From Acidobacteriota bacterium (GTDB taxonomy: Bacteria > Acidobacteriota > Polarisedimenticolia > J045), in contig JAUZRX010000023.1 in NCBI GenBank assembly GCA_030949985.1, positions 237,052 through 301,051 of the forward strand: a DNA stretch of 64,000 nt, in the 5' to 3' direction. The translations under genes were made by a program, and so were the position numbers. The notes beneath the pieces were generated by a model. The model was not told the DNA's origin and did not search any database. It saw only the letters and a list, made by a program, of their open reading frames with translations. Positions 18,662 to 27,229 of the stretch are shown here, piece by piece. The number at the start of each line of letters is the position of its first letter. Positions within the stretch are counted from its first letter, which is position 1.

Positions 18662-19147
18662 CTAGTCGTCGTCGATGTCCCGCTGATGCAGGGTGGTCAG
18701 CTCGAGGATCTCGAAGACCCGCTCGCCTCCCGGGGTGCGCACCGTCACCTCGTCACCCGGCACCCGACCCACCAGGGAGCGGCCGATGGGCGACGAGATG
18801 GAGATCTTCCCCGTGGCCGGATCTCCGTCGTCCCCGATGACCAGCTCGAAGGTCTTCTCCTCGCCGGTGTCCAGATCTTCCACCTTGAGAATCGAGCCGA
18901 AAGCCGCCCGGTCGGTGGGAATCGAGGAGATCCGAATGGTGGAGAGTTGGGAGAGACGCTGCTGGAGCTGCCCCACCCGCGCCTGGAGGTAGCGCTGACG
19001 CTCGAGGGCGGCGTGGTATTCGGCGTTCTCCCGCAGGTCACCGAGGGCCGTGGCCCGCTCGATCTCCCGGGGCAGTTCCACCCGCAGCTCCCGCTCGAGT
19101 TCCCGCAGTTCCTGTTCAACTCTTGACGTGATGCGTTTGAGCGGCAC
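18662..19147 (-). CDS. greA: Transcription elongation factor GreA/GreB family
   Basis: 161 residues. N-terminal coiled coil with the acidic tip in 'ALGDLRENAEYHAALERQRY' near 34-53 (Asp and Glu that activate RNA cleavage in RNA polymerase), then the FKBP-like domain with 'ISISSPIGRSLVGRVPGDEV'. It rescues backtracked RNA polymerase. The start is a GTG at 19147 with GGAG about 10 nt upstream. A promoter candidate precedes it. Confidence 0.93.
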   Translation of the reverse strand: MPLKRITSRVEQELRELERELRVELPREIERATALGDLRENAEYHAALERQRYLQARVGQLQQRLSQLSTIRISSIPTDRAAFGSILKVEDLDTGEEKTFELVIGDDGDPATGKISISSPIGRSLVGRVPGDEVTVRTPGGERVFEILELTTLHQRDIDDD

Positions 19148-19189
19148 CGTGATCGATCTCCATCGGACTGTGAAACAAGTCGGACCGAC

Positions 19190-19219
19190 AGGTTAGGGCC
19201 AGAACTCTTTTTTCTCCAA
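19190..19219 (-). promoter_or_regulatory. Candidate promoter of greA
   Basis: On the minus strand TTGGAG (19214-19219), 18-nt spacer, TAACCT (19190-19195). The start of transcription would be near 19183, leaving a leader of about 35 nt. A moderate match to sigma70 consensus. Confidence 0.4.
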
Positions 19220-19268
19220 CTCCGGAGGAAAACCCGTCCGGTGGCCGGATTCCGAGGACAAGAAGAAC

Positions 19269-19298
19269 GGGGAGACCGGCAACCGAGCCGATCTCCCC
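19269..19298 (-). terminator. Intrinsic terminator of the TlpA operon
   Basis: A strong hairpin: GGGGAGA pairs with TCTCCCC and, inside it after one mismatch, CGGC pairs with GCCG around a 6-nt loop. On the minus strand it is followed by GTTCTTCTTGTCC, partly T-rich. It lies about 60 nt after the stop of the 243-residue gene and before the greA promoter region. Confidence 0.65.
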
Positions 19299-19356
19299 GT
19301 GAGCAAGGGGGGTCATGAAGCGTCCACGGGAGAATCTAGGCCCCTGGCCCCGGGGG

Positions 19357-20088
19357 TCAAGTCTCCTTCTTCTTCGTTTTCTCCCGGGCCGGCGGGGCCG
19401 TGTCGAAGTAGCGGAAATCCACCGCTTCGATCCGCTCCCGGTGCTCTTCGAGCCAGCGCCGGGTCGCCGGATCGATGCGTTCGAGCACCCGCTTCTTGAA
19501 CGCCTCGTCCATGTTGTAGGGGCGCAGGAAGCGCAACTGGTGCCTGACCGCGAGAAGGCGCTGTTCGAGTCGCTCGAGATCGCCCGCCTTCTCCGGAGGA
19601 TTGTTGGCCAGGTGTCGCTCGAGGCCCACCTCCAGTTCCTGCAGCGCGCGGATCACGTCCACCTCGGGAGGCGGCCCTTCCCGGACGGCGCGCAGCCAGC
19701 GGCCGTAGACCAGGATCGTCATGCGCAGGAAGTCGCTCATGGTCAGGCCCCGCTCGGCCAGTCGCTGGTCGGTTTCACGACGCATGGACAACACGCCGAA
19801 GAGCGCGGGGCCGAAACTGGGCATGGTCCCCGCCTCCCGCAGGGCCCACTGCTGAATGCCGATCTGGTAGCGCCGATCGAAAACCAGGTGGGAGATGCTC
19901 TCCCGCACCTCGAGGAAGTGCTCCAGGCGCTCCGGCGTCTCGGGGCCCCAGGCCTGCGCCAGCAGCGCCAGGTGCATCTCGACGGGGGTTTCCCCCGACG
20001 CCTGCAAAGACGGCAGCAGGCACAGGCCGCCCAGCAACACCAGTCCGGCCCTCACGCCGCCCCGCAGCATCGTGCGCCCCGGCATCAT
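19357..20088 (-). CDS. Uncharacterised secreted helical protein, TlpA partner
   Basis: 243 residues; two adjacent ATGs (20088, 20085). Signal peptide near 8-31 ('GGVRAGLVLLGGLCLLPSLQ' then 'ASGE'), then a mostly helical, charged protein with 'LRMTILVYGRWLRAVREG' and 'LERHLANNPPEKAGDLERLE', ending in a Lys-rich tail. No family recognised. Its start overlaps the stop of the thioredoxin-like gene, so the two products are made together and probably act together in the periplasm. It contains no cysteine in the mature part that would make it an obvious redox substrate. Confidence 0.7.
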   Translation of the reverse strand: MMPGRTMLRGGVRAGLVLLGGLCLLPSLQASGETPVEMHLALLAQAWGPETPERLEHFLEVRESISHLVFDRRYQIGIQQWALREAGTMPSFGPALFGVLSMRRETDQRLAERGLTMSDFLRMTILVYGRWLRAVREGPPPEVDVIRALQELEVGLERHLANNPPEKAGDLERLEQRLLAVRHQLRFLRPYNMDEAFKKRVLERIDPATRRWLEEHRERIEAVDFRYFDTAPPAREKTKKKET

Positions 20089-20720
20089 CGGCTGGATACG
20101 GGAGCGGCGGACTCGGCCTCGCCCTCCGGCGTGGCGGTCTCCGCCCCGGTCGGATCGCCGGCGGCGGCCAGAACGCTCTCGATCTTCTCCGCGATCCGCT
20201 CGGTGCCGACGGTGCCCGACCAGGTCTCGATCACCGTACCCTCGGGATCGACCAGAATGACCAGCGGGTAGCCCATCACCGGCCCCCAGGCGCAGGCCAT
20301 GGCCTCGCTGCCGTCATCCAGCAGCATCGGGTAGCTGACGCCCTTGTCCTTGAAGCCGTCGGCGCCGAGGGTGGTGGCGTTGCTGTCGGACATCACACCG
20401 ACCACCACGAAGCCCCTGTCCCTGTACTTCTCGTAGAGTTCCTGCAAGTGGGGCATCGCCGCCACGCAGGGCGCGCACCAGGTGGCCCAGAGATCGACGA
20501 GAGCCACCTTGCCCTCGATCAGCGCATGGAGGGGTTGCGGCTTGCCGTCCAGGCCCACCAGGGTCACCTCGGGCGCCTTCTCGCCGGCCGTCACGAAGGT
20601 CGGCCGACAGTGCGATTCGGCCCCTCCCCCGCCGCAACCCGCCAGCGCCAGCAACAGCGCGACCATCACCACCGCTCCCGGCCGCCCCCGGACGACCCTT
20701 GCGACACTCTGCTCGTTCAT
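20085..20720 (-). CDS. TlpA/ResA-like thioredoxin lipoprotein
   Basis: 211 residues. Lipoprotein signal with lipobox 'LALAGC' (Cys near 29) and a Gly-rich start of the mature protein. A thioredoxin-like AhpC/TSA-Redoxin domain (about 44-185) with 'LVDLWATWCAPCVAAMPHLQ': the redox pair is C-A-P-C. The cis-Pro loop is 'VMGYPLVILVDPEG'. It is a membrane-tethered thiol-disulfide reductase of the TlpA/ResA/CcmG class. No cytochrome c genes are near, so the substrate is open. Confidence 0.9.
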   Translation of the reverse strand: MNEQSVARVVRGRPGAVVMVALLLALAGCGGGGAESHCRPTFVTAGEKAPEVTLVGLDGKPQPLHALIEGKVALVDLWATWCAPCVAAMPHLQELYEKYRDRGFVVVGVMSDSNATTLGADGFKDKGVSYPMLLDDGSEAMACAWGPVMGYPLVILVDPEGTVIETWSGTVGTERIAEKIESVLAAAGDPTGAETATPEGEAESAAPVSSR

Positions 20721-20906
20721 CGTCTTTGGTCTCCCTCCGGCCGCCGCCCCCGCCGATCCCGGGGCGCCGCCGGCAGGGCATCATACCGGCCCCGCCCCCC
20801 CCGGGCACACCACGCTCGCCGCCGGCCGGAGATGCGGCGGCTGCCGACCTGGAGTACTTTCGGGGCGCAACCGCCTGCCCCGCAGGGGCGGGAAAGCGGA
20901 GAAACC

Positions 20907-21623
20907 ATGGACGACACCCACGTTGCCGCGGCCTCCGGCGGCACCGCTCCCGCAGCCCTGGCCGGGCCCTGCCCCCGACCCAAGAGCGTGGTCCGCGAGT
21001 ACGCGGAAACCATCGTCATCTGCGTACTGCTGGTGATGTTCCTCCAGGGCTTCGTGGTCATGCGCTCGAAGGTTCCCACGGGGTCGATGCTCAACACGCT
21101 CCTGATCGGCGACTACATCCTGATCAACCGCAACCTCTACGGCAGCCCGGGCCAGGAGCCGGCCCGGTGGCTCGGCCAGCGCAAGATCCGCCGGGGGGAC
21201 GTGATCGTCTTCCAGAGCAAGGAAGATCCGGAGATCGACCTGGTCAAGCGGGTCATCGGTCTGCCGGGCGAGACCATCGAACTGCGCCGGGGGCGGATCT
21301 TCATCGACGGCCGGCTTCTCGACGAGCCCTACGTGCTCCCCGAGCACAACCTGGCCTTGCCCTCCATGGCGCCGCGGCTGATTCCCCACGACTCCTATTT
21401 CATGATGGGCGACAACCGGGACAACTCGCGGGACTCCCGCTACTGGGGGGCGGTGCCCCGCTCCCTGGTCAAGGGACGCGCCTTCCTGATCTGGTGGTCC
21501 TACGAAGAACAGCGCAACGACCACCTCAACACCGGCTTCAAGCGCCTGGTGTCCATCGCCCGCAAGATTCCCCACCTGGTCTCCAAGACCCGTTGGTCGC
21601 GGCTGTTTTCCCGCATCGAGTAA
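20907..21623 (+). CDS. lepB: Signal peptidase I
   Basis: 238 residues. One N-terminal TM segment ('TIVICVLLVMFLQGFVV', about 31-47), then box B 'SKVPTGSMLNTLLIGD' with the catalytic Ser near 56, box D 'DLVKRVIGLPGE' with catalytic Lys, and box E 'MGDNRDNSRDSRYWG'. It cleaves Sec and Tat signal peptides on the outer face of the inner membrane. ATG 20907 has GCGGAGA upstream; the frame is open far upstream but without homology. Confidence 0.96.
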   Translation: MDDTHVAAASGGTAPAALAGPCPRPKSVVREYAETIVICVLLVMFLQGFVVMRSKVPTGSMLNTLLIGDYILINRNLYGSPGQEPARWLGQRKIRRGDVIVFQSKEDPEIDLVKRVIGLPGETIELRRGRIFIDGRLLDEPYVLPEHNLALPSMAPRLIPHDSYFMMGDNRDNSRDSRYWGAVPRSLVKGRAFLIWWSYEEQRNDHLNTGFKRLVSIARKIPHLVSKTRWSRLFSRIE

Positions 21624-21671
21624 CGGATCTCCGCCAGAACGCCCCCCCCGGCCCGTTCCTCCCAGGCTCCC

Positions 21672-23249
21672 TCACTCGGCCTGGAAGTCCACCGGCGCGG
21701 AGGTCACCTCACCGGCCAGGTCGACGCGGGAGTGGACACGAAAGCGCTCTTCGTCGGCGGCCGGGAAGTCTTCCCTCCGGTGAGCCCCCCGGCTCTCTTC
21801 CCGCCACAGGGCGCTGCGGGCCAGCGCCGAAAGCACGAGAACCATGTTGGCCACCTCCCGCGAGGGGCGCGGATCGCCCTCCTCGGCGTGACGATCGTTC
21901 TGCACGATGGACTCCAGCTCTTCGAGCACCCGCTCGAGCCCGGCCCGCGAGCGCACGATACCCAGGGAAAGCTCCGCCAATTCCTGGACCTGGGCCCGTC
22001 GCCCCGGATAGAGACGGGGAGAAGGGGGAGCGACGGGCGCCCGTGCCGGCACGGGCGGCCCGGCATCGCCGAGCATCGCCCGCGCCGCCCGGGCGCCGAA
22101 GACCAGCCCCTCGAGCAGGGAGTTGCTGGCCAGGCGGTTGGCCCCGTGCACACCGGTGGAGGCCACCTCCCCCGCGGCGTAGAGGCCGGGAAGGGTGGTG
22201 CGCCCCCACAGATCGGTGACCACGCCGCCCATGGCGTAATGCGCCGCCGGACGCACGGGGATCGGCGTCCGCAACGGGTCGAGACCGTAGCTGCGGCAGG
22301 CCGCCAGCACACCCGGAAAGCGCCGCTCGACGAAGCCTTCCTCGAGGCCCCCGAGATCGAGCAGGACCGGCCTTCCCTTCTGTCGGAGAATCTCCCGGGC
22401 GATGCCGCGGGCCACCACGTCCCGCGGTGCCAGTTCTCCCCGCGGATCGAAGCGACCGAGAAAGCGCTCGCCCTCTTCGTTCCGGATCACCCCTCCCTCC
22501 CCGCGCAGGGCCTCGGTCAGCAGGAAAGGGGGCGCGCCGGGCAGGGCCAGGGAAGTGGGGTGGAACTGGACGAATTCCAGGTCTCCCGCCAGGCAGCCCG
22601 CCCGCAGAGCCAGGGCCAGGCCGTCGCCGGTGGCCTCGGGGGGATTGCTGGTCACCGCCCAGCAGCAGCCCATCCCACCGGTCGCCAACAGGACCGCCCG
22701 CGCCAGCACGTCGAGGGGCTGTCCGTCGAGCAGGCGCAGGCGCGCTCCCACGGCGCGCCCGTCCTCCACCAGGATCGCGGTGGCCATCGCCCCGGGCAGC
22801 CGTTCGATCTTCTCTTCGGCCCGCACCCGACCCACCAGGGTGCGGATGATCTCCCGCCCGGTGGCGTCCCCGCCGGCGTGGAGAATACGGGCCGTGGAAT
22901 GGGCCGCCTCGCGGGTCAGGTGATAGCGGTTGTCCTCCCGGTCGAAACGCGCCCCCCAGTCGATCAACCGGCGCACCTCCTCGCCCCCGTCGCGCACCAG
23001 CACCCTCACGGCGGTCCGATCACAGAGCCCGGCGCCGGCGCCGAAGGTGTCCTCTTCGTGGAGCACCAGGTCCTGTTCCTCACCGCTGAGGACCACGGCG
23101 ATCCCGCCCTTGGCCTTCCCGGTGCTCGAATCCTCGGGTCGGTCCTTGGTGGCCACGCCGACCCGGGCCCCGGCCCGGGCCGCGGCGAGCGCCGCCCGCA
23201 GGCCGGCGACGCCGGCACCAATGACGAGGATGTCGAACCTGGCCTCCAT
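21672..23249 (-). CDS. nadB: L-aspartate oxidase
   Basis: 525 residues. FAD-binding 'DILVIGAGVAGLRAALAAAR' near 6-25, 'DSSTGKAKGGIAVVLS' near 40-55, the catalytic-loop region 'REAAHSTARILHAGGDATG' and 'EFVQFHPTSLA', and the C-terminal FAD motif 'GLYAAGEVASTGVHGANRLA'. It oxidises L-aspartate to iminoaspartate, the first step of bacterial NAD synthesis. nadA and nadC are not nearby. Convergent with lepB. The succinate-dehydrogenase-like family is closely related, but the motif set and lack of sdh neighbours favour NadB. Confidence 0.93.
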   Translation of the reverse strand: MEARFDILVIGAGVAGLRAALAAARAGARVGVATKDRPEDSSTGKAKGGIAVVLSGEEQDLVLHEEDTFGAGAGLCDRTAVRVLVRDGGEEVRRLIDWGARFDREDNRYHLTREAAHSTARILHAGGDATGREIIRTLVGRVRAEEKIERLPGAMATAILVEDGRAVGARLRLLDGQPLDVLARAVLLATGGMGCCWAVTSNPPEATGDGLALALRAGCLAGDLEFVQFHPTSLALPGAPPFLLTEALRGEGGVIRNEEGERFLGRFDPRGELAPRDVVARGIAREILRQKGRPVLLDLGGLEEGFVERRFPGVLAACRSYGLDPLRTPIPVRPAAHYAMGGVVTDLWGRTTLPGLYAAGEVASTGVHGANRLASNSLLEGLVFGARAARAMLGDAGPPVPARAPVAPPSPRLYPGRRAQVQELAELSLGIVRSRAGLERVLEELESIVQNDRHAEEGDPRPSREVANMVLVLSALARSALWREESRGAHRREDFPAADEERFRVHSRVDLAGEVTSAPVDFQAE

Positions 23250-23360
23250 CAGCAGCTCCCGCCGCGCAGTCCGCGCGGCACAAGCCTAGCAGCCCCCGGC
23301 GACCCGGCCGACACGGCCGCCCCCCCGGCGGCTTGCGCGCGGGCGGGGGGAGTTTTGTCC

Positions 23361-23366
23361 TATAAT
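23361..23366 (+). promoter_or_regulatory. -10 element of the SPOR-protein gene
   Basis: A perfect TATAAT, 63 nt before the start codon and in the non-coding gap between divergent nadB and the SPOR gene. No good -35 hexamer at 16-18 nt; TTGCGC at 23333-23338 is 22 nt away. Confidence 0.45.
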
Positions 23367-23429
23367 CGCCACGGAGCGTGAGTACGCGGTCCCTGGGGAC
23401 GCACTGAGACGCACTGAGGAGGGTTCACC

Positions 23430-24317
23430 ATGACTGACGATCAGCACAAGAGCGACGGCAAGCAGCACGACCCCCTCGACTCGGTCAGTGATGGCCAGCC
23501 GGCGGAAGAGCTGCGTTACGACGGACCGATCACCTTCGACGACGACGGCTTCGACGACGAAGACGACGCCCCCGCCCGGCGCACGTTTCTGACCACGGCC
23601 ATCATCTTCGCCGCGGTGGTGGTGATCGTCGGGTCGGCGCTCTGGCTCCGTTCCCGCTCGTCGGACACCGCCGACGCCCTCGCCGGGCTGCATGGCATGA
23701 CTCCGCCTCCGGCCGCCACCGACGGCCCGGACCCCGCCGGTGACCCCCTCGCCGCGCCGCGCGAAGAACCTCCGGCCCCCACTCCCGAGGCGGGCGAGAC
23801 CGAGGCCGCGAACCTGGACTACCGGGCGGTGCCCGACATTCCCCAGGAAGTCGAACCGACCTTCGAAGCGCCGGTGGAAAGTCCGCCGCCGCCGGCTCCG
23901 GTCCCTCCCGCCATCGAGCGGCCGGCTCCCCGCCCCGCGGCCCTGACCGGGACCGGGGACGCGCCGGCGGGCGCCACGGCCGACCCCGCCGAGATGGCTC
24001 GCCTGGCCCGGGACGGCCGGGTGCCGGAGGCCGCCGCCATGGGGACGACCCTGGCTCGCTCCGGCAACCCGACCCAGTGGACCCTGCAGGTCTTGCTGGC
24101 CTGCCGACCCGAGACGGTCTCCCGCGCCTTCCAGAAGGTGCGGGACCCGGACCTTCGGGTCTACCCCACCACCTTCCGGGGAAAGAACTGCTACCGCCTC
24201 TGCTGGGGCCGCTTCGCCAGCGAGGCGAGCGCCCGCGACGCCATCGCCTCGGTACCCGCCTACTTCCGCGGCGCCGGCAAACCCCGGGCGATTTCGAACG
24301 CCCAGCTCATGCGCTGA
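23430..24317 (+). CDS. Single-pass membrane protein with SPOR domain
   Basis: 295 residues. Acidic cytoplasmic N-tail (1-50), one TM helix near 53-71 ('TTAIIFAAVVVIVGSALWL'), a long Pro/Ala-rich periplasmic linker (about 85-205) and a C-terminal SPOR-like domain (about 217-285: 'WTLQVLLACRPETVSRAF', 'YRLCWGRFASEASARDAI'). SPOR domains bind denuded septal peptidoglycan, and the FtsN/DamX topology is the same, so a division-site role is likely. The ATG has GAGGAGGG upstream. Confidence 0.82.
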   Translation: MTDDQHKSDGKQHDPLDSVSDGQPAEELRYDGPITFDDDGFDDEDDAPARRTFLTTAIIFAAVVVIVGSALWLRSRSSDTADALAGLHGMTPPPAATDGPDPAGDPLAAPREEPPAPTPEAGETEAANLDYRAVPDIPQEVEPTFEAPVESPPPPAPVPPAIERPAPRPAALTGTGDAPAGATADPAEMARLARDGRVPEAAAMGTTLARSGNPTQWTLQVLLACRPETVSRAFQKVRDPDLRVYPTTFRGKNCYRLCWGRFASEASARDAIASVPAYFRGAGKPRAISNAQLMR

Positions 24318-24375
24318 GTTCGCCTCCCGACCGCGCTTCTGGCGGACCGCCCCCCCCGGCGGCATATTCGACGGC

Positions 24376-25782
24376 GTGACCTTTCTCCTGCGCCTCCTCG
24401 CCGCCCTGGCGGTGCTGGTCCCCGTCGGCATCGCCCGGACCGACGTCCTGCACCTGGTCGGGGGCGGAACCCTGCGGGTGGGCCAGTGGTGGGAGGAGGA
24501 CGGCACTCTCTACTACCAGACCGACGCCGGCGTGATCGGCATTCCCCGGCGCGACGTGGTGCGCATCGAGGCCGATGCCTCCGACACCGATCCCAGCCTG
24601 CGGGCCGACGCAAACCCGCCGCCGGAACCCAGCGCCGCTTCTTCCCGCCGCGATCCCGCCCCTTCCGCAAAGGCTCCCGCCCCCAAGAGCCGTGAGCAGC
24701 TCAGCACGGCCATCGAACGGCTGGAGACCGAGCTGCTCCGGGCGGGCAGCACCGAACTCTCCGGGCGCATCGAAAGAGGCCTCGCCGATCTCCACGTGCT
24801 GCGCGCCCGGACTTACTCTCGCAGCGGCGACGTGGACCGCGCCATCGCGGACTACGAAGCCGCGCTCGCCCGGGTGGTTCAGCATCGGCCGGCCCGCATC
24901 GAACTGGGCTGGCTGCTGCTCCGGCAAGGCGATGTCCACGGAGCGCGGCGGGTGGTGGAAACGGGGCTGGCCGCCTACCCATCCGACAGCCACCTGCTCG
25001 AGCTGCAGGCGGAACTGCTCTATCGGGACAACCGGCTGGCCGACGCCCTCGAACGCTACCGGCAGGCGCTCGCCGCCCGCGGGAGCGATCCCCGCCTGGC
25101 CCGACGGATCGAAAAGATCCAGCGGGAAGCGGACTCCGAGCGCGGCTACCTGCGAGCGGACTCCCAGCACTTCGTGCTGCGCTACGACGGTGAGCGGGAC
25201 GAACGCCTCGGACGCCTCTTGCTGGACGTGCTCGAGGAGAGCCTGCGCGAGTTGGGCGACGAGGTGGGGAGCTGGCCCGTCGAGCCGATCACCGTGATCC
25301 TCTACACCCGCCAGCAGTTTCACGAAACGACCCGCACCGGTCCCGAGGTGGCCGGCCTCTTCGACGGTAAGATCCGCCTGCCGGTGGGTGGCGTCACGAC
25401 GATCACCGCCGGTCTGCGCCGGGTCGCCCGCCACGAGCTGGTCCACGCGCTGGTGCATCACCGGGGCCGCGGGCGGGTGCCGCGCTGGCTGCACGAGGGC
25501 CTGGCCCAATGGCTCGAGCCCCGCGCCCTGACGACGGTGCGTCCGGCCCTGGCGCTGGCCGTCGAGCGGGGGCGTGCCGTGGGCATCGAGCCCTTCGCGT
25601 ATCCGACGGCCCTGGTCTTCACCGCCTTCCTCGACCAGCGCTACTCCCGCACGCGCCTGCTCTGGCTGATCGATCTACTGGCCGAAGGCCGCCCCGAGAA
25701 CGATGCTTTCCTGGAAGCCTTCGGTGCACCCCGGGAGGAGTTGATCGAAGAATGGCGACGCTGGTTGAGCGACCGCAGCTGA
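24376..25782 (+). CDS. TPR protein with peptidase-MA-like metalloprotease domain
   Basis: 468 residues from a GTG at 24376. Signal peptide near 1-20 ('LLRLLAALAVLVPVG'), a short beta module with 'GGTLRVGQWWEEDGTLYYQT' near 30-49, then TPR helices (about 135-250) and a gluzincin-like domain with 'RHELVHALVHH' (HExxH, His353 and His357 by count) and 'WLHEGLAQWLEP' about 20 residues later, the third-ligand region of the peptidase MA family. A secreted zinc protease is likely. No Shine-Dalgarno precedes the GTG, but a -10-like CATATT lies 7 nt upstream, hinting at a leaderless mRNA. It overlaps the next gene by 31 nt. Confidence 0.82.
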   Translation: MTFLLRLLAALAVLVPVGIARTDVLHLVGGGTLRVGQWWEEDGTLYYQTDAGVIGIPRRDVVRIEADASDTDPSLRADANPPPEPSAASSRRDPAPSAKAPAPKSREQLSTAIERLETELLRAGSTELSGRIERGLADLHVLRARTYSRSGDVDRAIADYEAALARVVQHRPARIELGWLLLRQGDVHGARRVVETGLAAYPSDSHLLELQAELLYRDNRLADALERYRQALAARGSDPRLARRIEKIQREADSERGYLRADSQHFVLRYDGERDERLGRLLLDVLEESLRELGDEVGSWPVEPITVILYTRQQFHETTRTGPEVAGLFDGKIRLPVGGVTTITAGLRRVARHELVHALVHHRGRGRVPRWLHEGLAQWLEPRALTTVRPALALAVERGRAVGIEPFAYPTALVFTAFLDQRYSRTRLLWLIDLLAEGRPENDAFLEAFGAPREELIEEWRRWLSDRS

Positions 25783-27185
25783 AGCTCCGCTCCGAGGGTG
25801 AGTTGCGTCGGGACTCGTTGCCCGCGCTGCTGGCGGCCCTCGGCGTACTGCGGGCCACCGGCATGCTCGAGCTGACCCTCCAGCGGCTGGTCCGCCGCTT
25901 CGTCATCCAACAGGGCGAGTTGCAACTGTCGATCTCCAACGCCCGCGAGGACCGGCTGCTCGAGTGGCTGGTCGCCGACGAGCAGTGGCAGCCGGAAGAT
26001 CCCACGCTCCTGGAGGCCACCGTCGCCCGGGCCGCCGACCATCCCCTGACCGGCGCCTGCCTCGGCGCCTCCGGGCTCGTCCCCGCAGACGCGGTCCCCG
26101 GCCTGCTCAAACGCCACCTCCGCGCCCTGCTCGGGGAGTGCGCCGGCTGGAAGGGCGCTCGCTACCGCATCCTGCCCGGCAAGGTCGACCTCGGACTCGA
26201 ACCCGTGGCCCGGTGGCCCGCCCTGGCCGCCGCCCTCGACCTCGATGAGAAGACCGCGACCACCACGCCGCTGCCGGCCTGGCTCGTCGCCCGCCGGATC
26301 CCTCCCGAGGGACTCGAGGGACTCGACGCCGGGGGACGCCGGCTCTTCGATCGCCTGGCCCAACCCGTCTCCACCGCCGAACTCGAGGCTTCCGAGCGGC
26401 AATGGGCCGCGCGCTTCCTGCGCCTGGACCTGCTGGTCCCCGGCCAGGCCCCGGAAAAACCCGAAGCGGAAGACAGGGCCCTCGACCGAGAGGAGCTCGA
26501 GCGCTGGCTCGCCTGCGCCCGCCGGGAAGACCTGGCGGGCCTGCTCGGCGTCGAGCCCTCTTCCCCCGCGGAGCAGGTGCGCCGGGCCTACTACCGAGTC
26601 GTGCGACGGTTCCATCCCGATCGCTTCCGCCAGGGCCCGCTGGCTTCTTTCCACGAGCAGGTGGAAACCGCCTTCGCCCTGGTCCCTCAGGCCCTGGCCG
26701 TGCTCACCGACCCCGAAGCGCGCCGGGCCTGGGAAAACCGGCGCGCCCGTCCCGCCGCGGCGGACACCGGCAAGATGGCCGCCGACCTCGACGCCCGCGC
26801 CCGCCGCGCCGCCGCCCAGGGCCGCCGAGGCGACGCGGTCTCCCTGCTCGAGCAGGCCCTGGCCCTCGACGAGGACTTCGCCCTTCCGCGCTACCACCTG
26901 GCGCTGTTGCTCGCGGGAAACCCCCGACGCCGCAAGGAAGCCCTGACCATGCTGGAGACGCTGCACCAGGCGAATCCCACCGAGCCCGACTACCTGGCCG
27001 CCCTCGCCCTGGCCCTGTTGAGGGCCTCCCAGCCGACCCGGGCCCGGAAGCTGCTGGCCGAGGCGCGCACCCTGGCCCCCGACTCGCCCCTGGTGCAAGC
27101 GTTGGCGGGCTCCGCCCCCGCCCGGCGGAAACTCGAGCGCGATCCCTTCCTCGCTCCCCTGTTACGGGGCTTGTCGATCGACTGA
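25752..27185 (+). CDS. DUF4388 - DnaJ domain - TPR fusion protein
   Basis: 477 residues. The N-terminal region (about 14-70) is DUF4388/PATAN-like ('DSLPALLAALGVLRATGMLE', 'RFVIQQGELQLS'), a module of gliding and twitching regulators. A J domain lies at about 262-335, with 'YYRVVRRFHPDRFRQGPL' including the HPD tripeptide that stimulates Hsp70. TPR-like helices follow (about 345-455). The ATG lies inside the end of the previous gene (31-nt overlap). The protein has no signal peptide, so it is cytoplasmic. It could couple an Hsp70 to a signalling or motility target; the target is unknown. Confidence 0.8.
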   Translation: MATLVERPQLKLRSEGELRRDSLPALLAALGVLRATGMLELTLQRLVRRFVIQQGELQLSISNAREDRLLEWLVADEQWQPEDPTLLEATVARAADHPLTGACLGASGLVPADAVPGLLKRHLRALLGECAGWKGARYRILPGKVDLGLEPVARWPALAAALDLDEKTATTTPLPAWLVARRIPPEGLEGLDAGGRRLFDRLAQPVSTAELEASERQWAARFLRLDLLVPGQAPEKPEAEDRALDREELERWLACARREDLAGLLGVEPSSPAEQVRRAYYRVVRRFHPDRFRQGPLASFHEQVETAFALVPQALAVLTDPEARRAWENRRARPAAADTGKMAADLDARARRAAAQGRRGDAVSLLEQALALDEDFALPRYHLALLLAGNPRRRKEALTMLETLHQANPTEPDYLAALALALLRASQPTRARKLLAEARTLAPDSPLVQALAGSAPARRKLERDPFLAPLLRGLSID

Positions 27186-27229
27186 CCCACCCCGGGCGAC
27201 GGGGCGACGACGGCGCGCCCTCCGTCGGG

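Noticed and set aside
27208..27227. Hairpin (CGACGG/CCGTCG, 8-nt loop) as a bidirectional terminator between convergent genes
   Set aside because: No T-run on either strand, a wide loop and only 6 bp of stem. Could be chance in GC-rich DNA.
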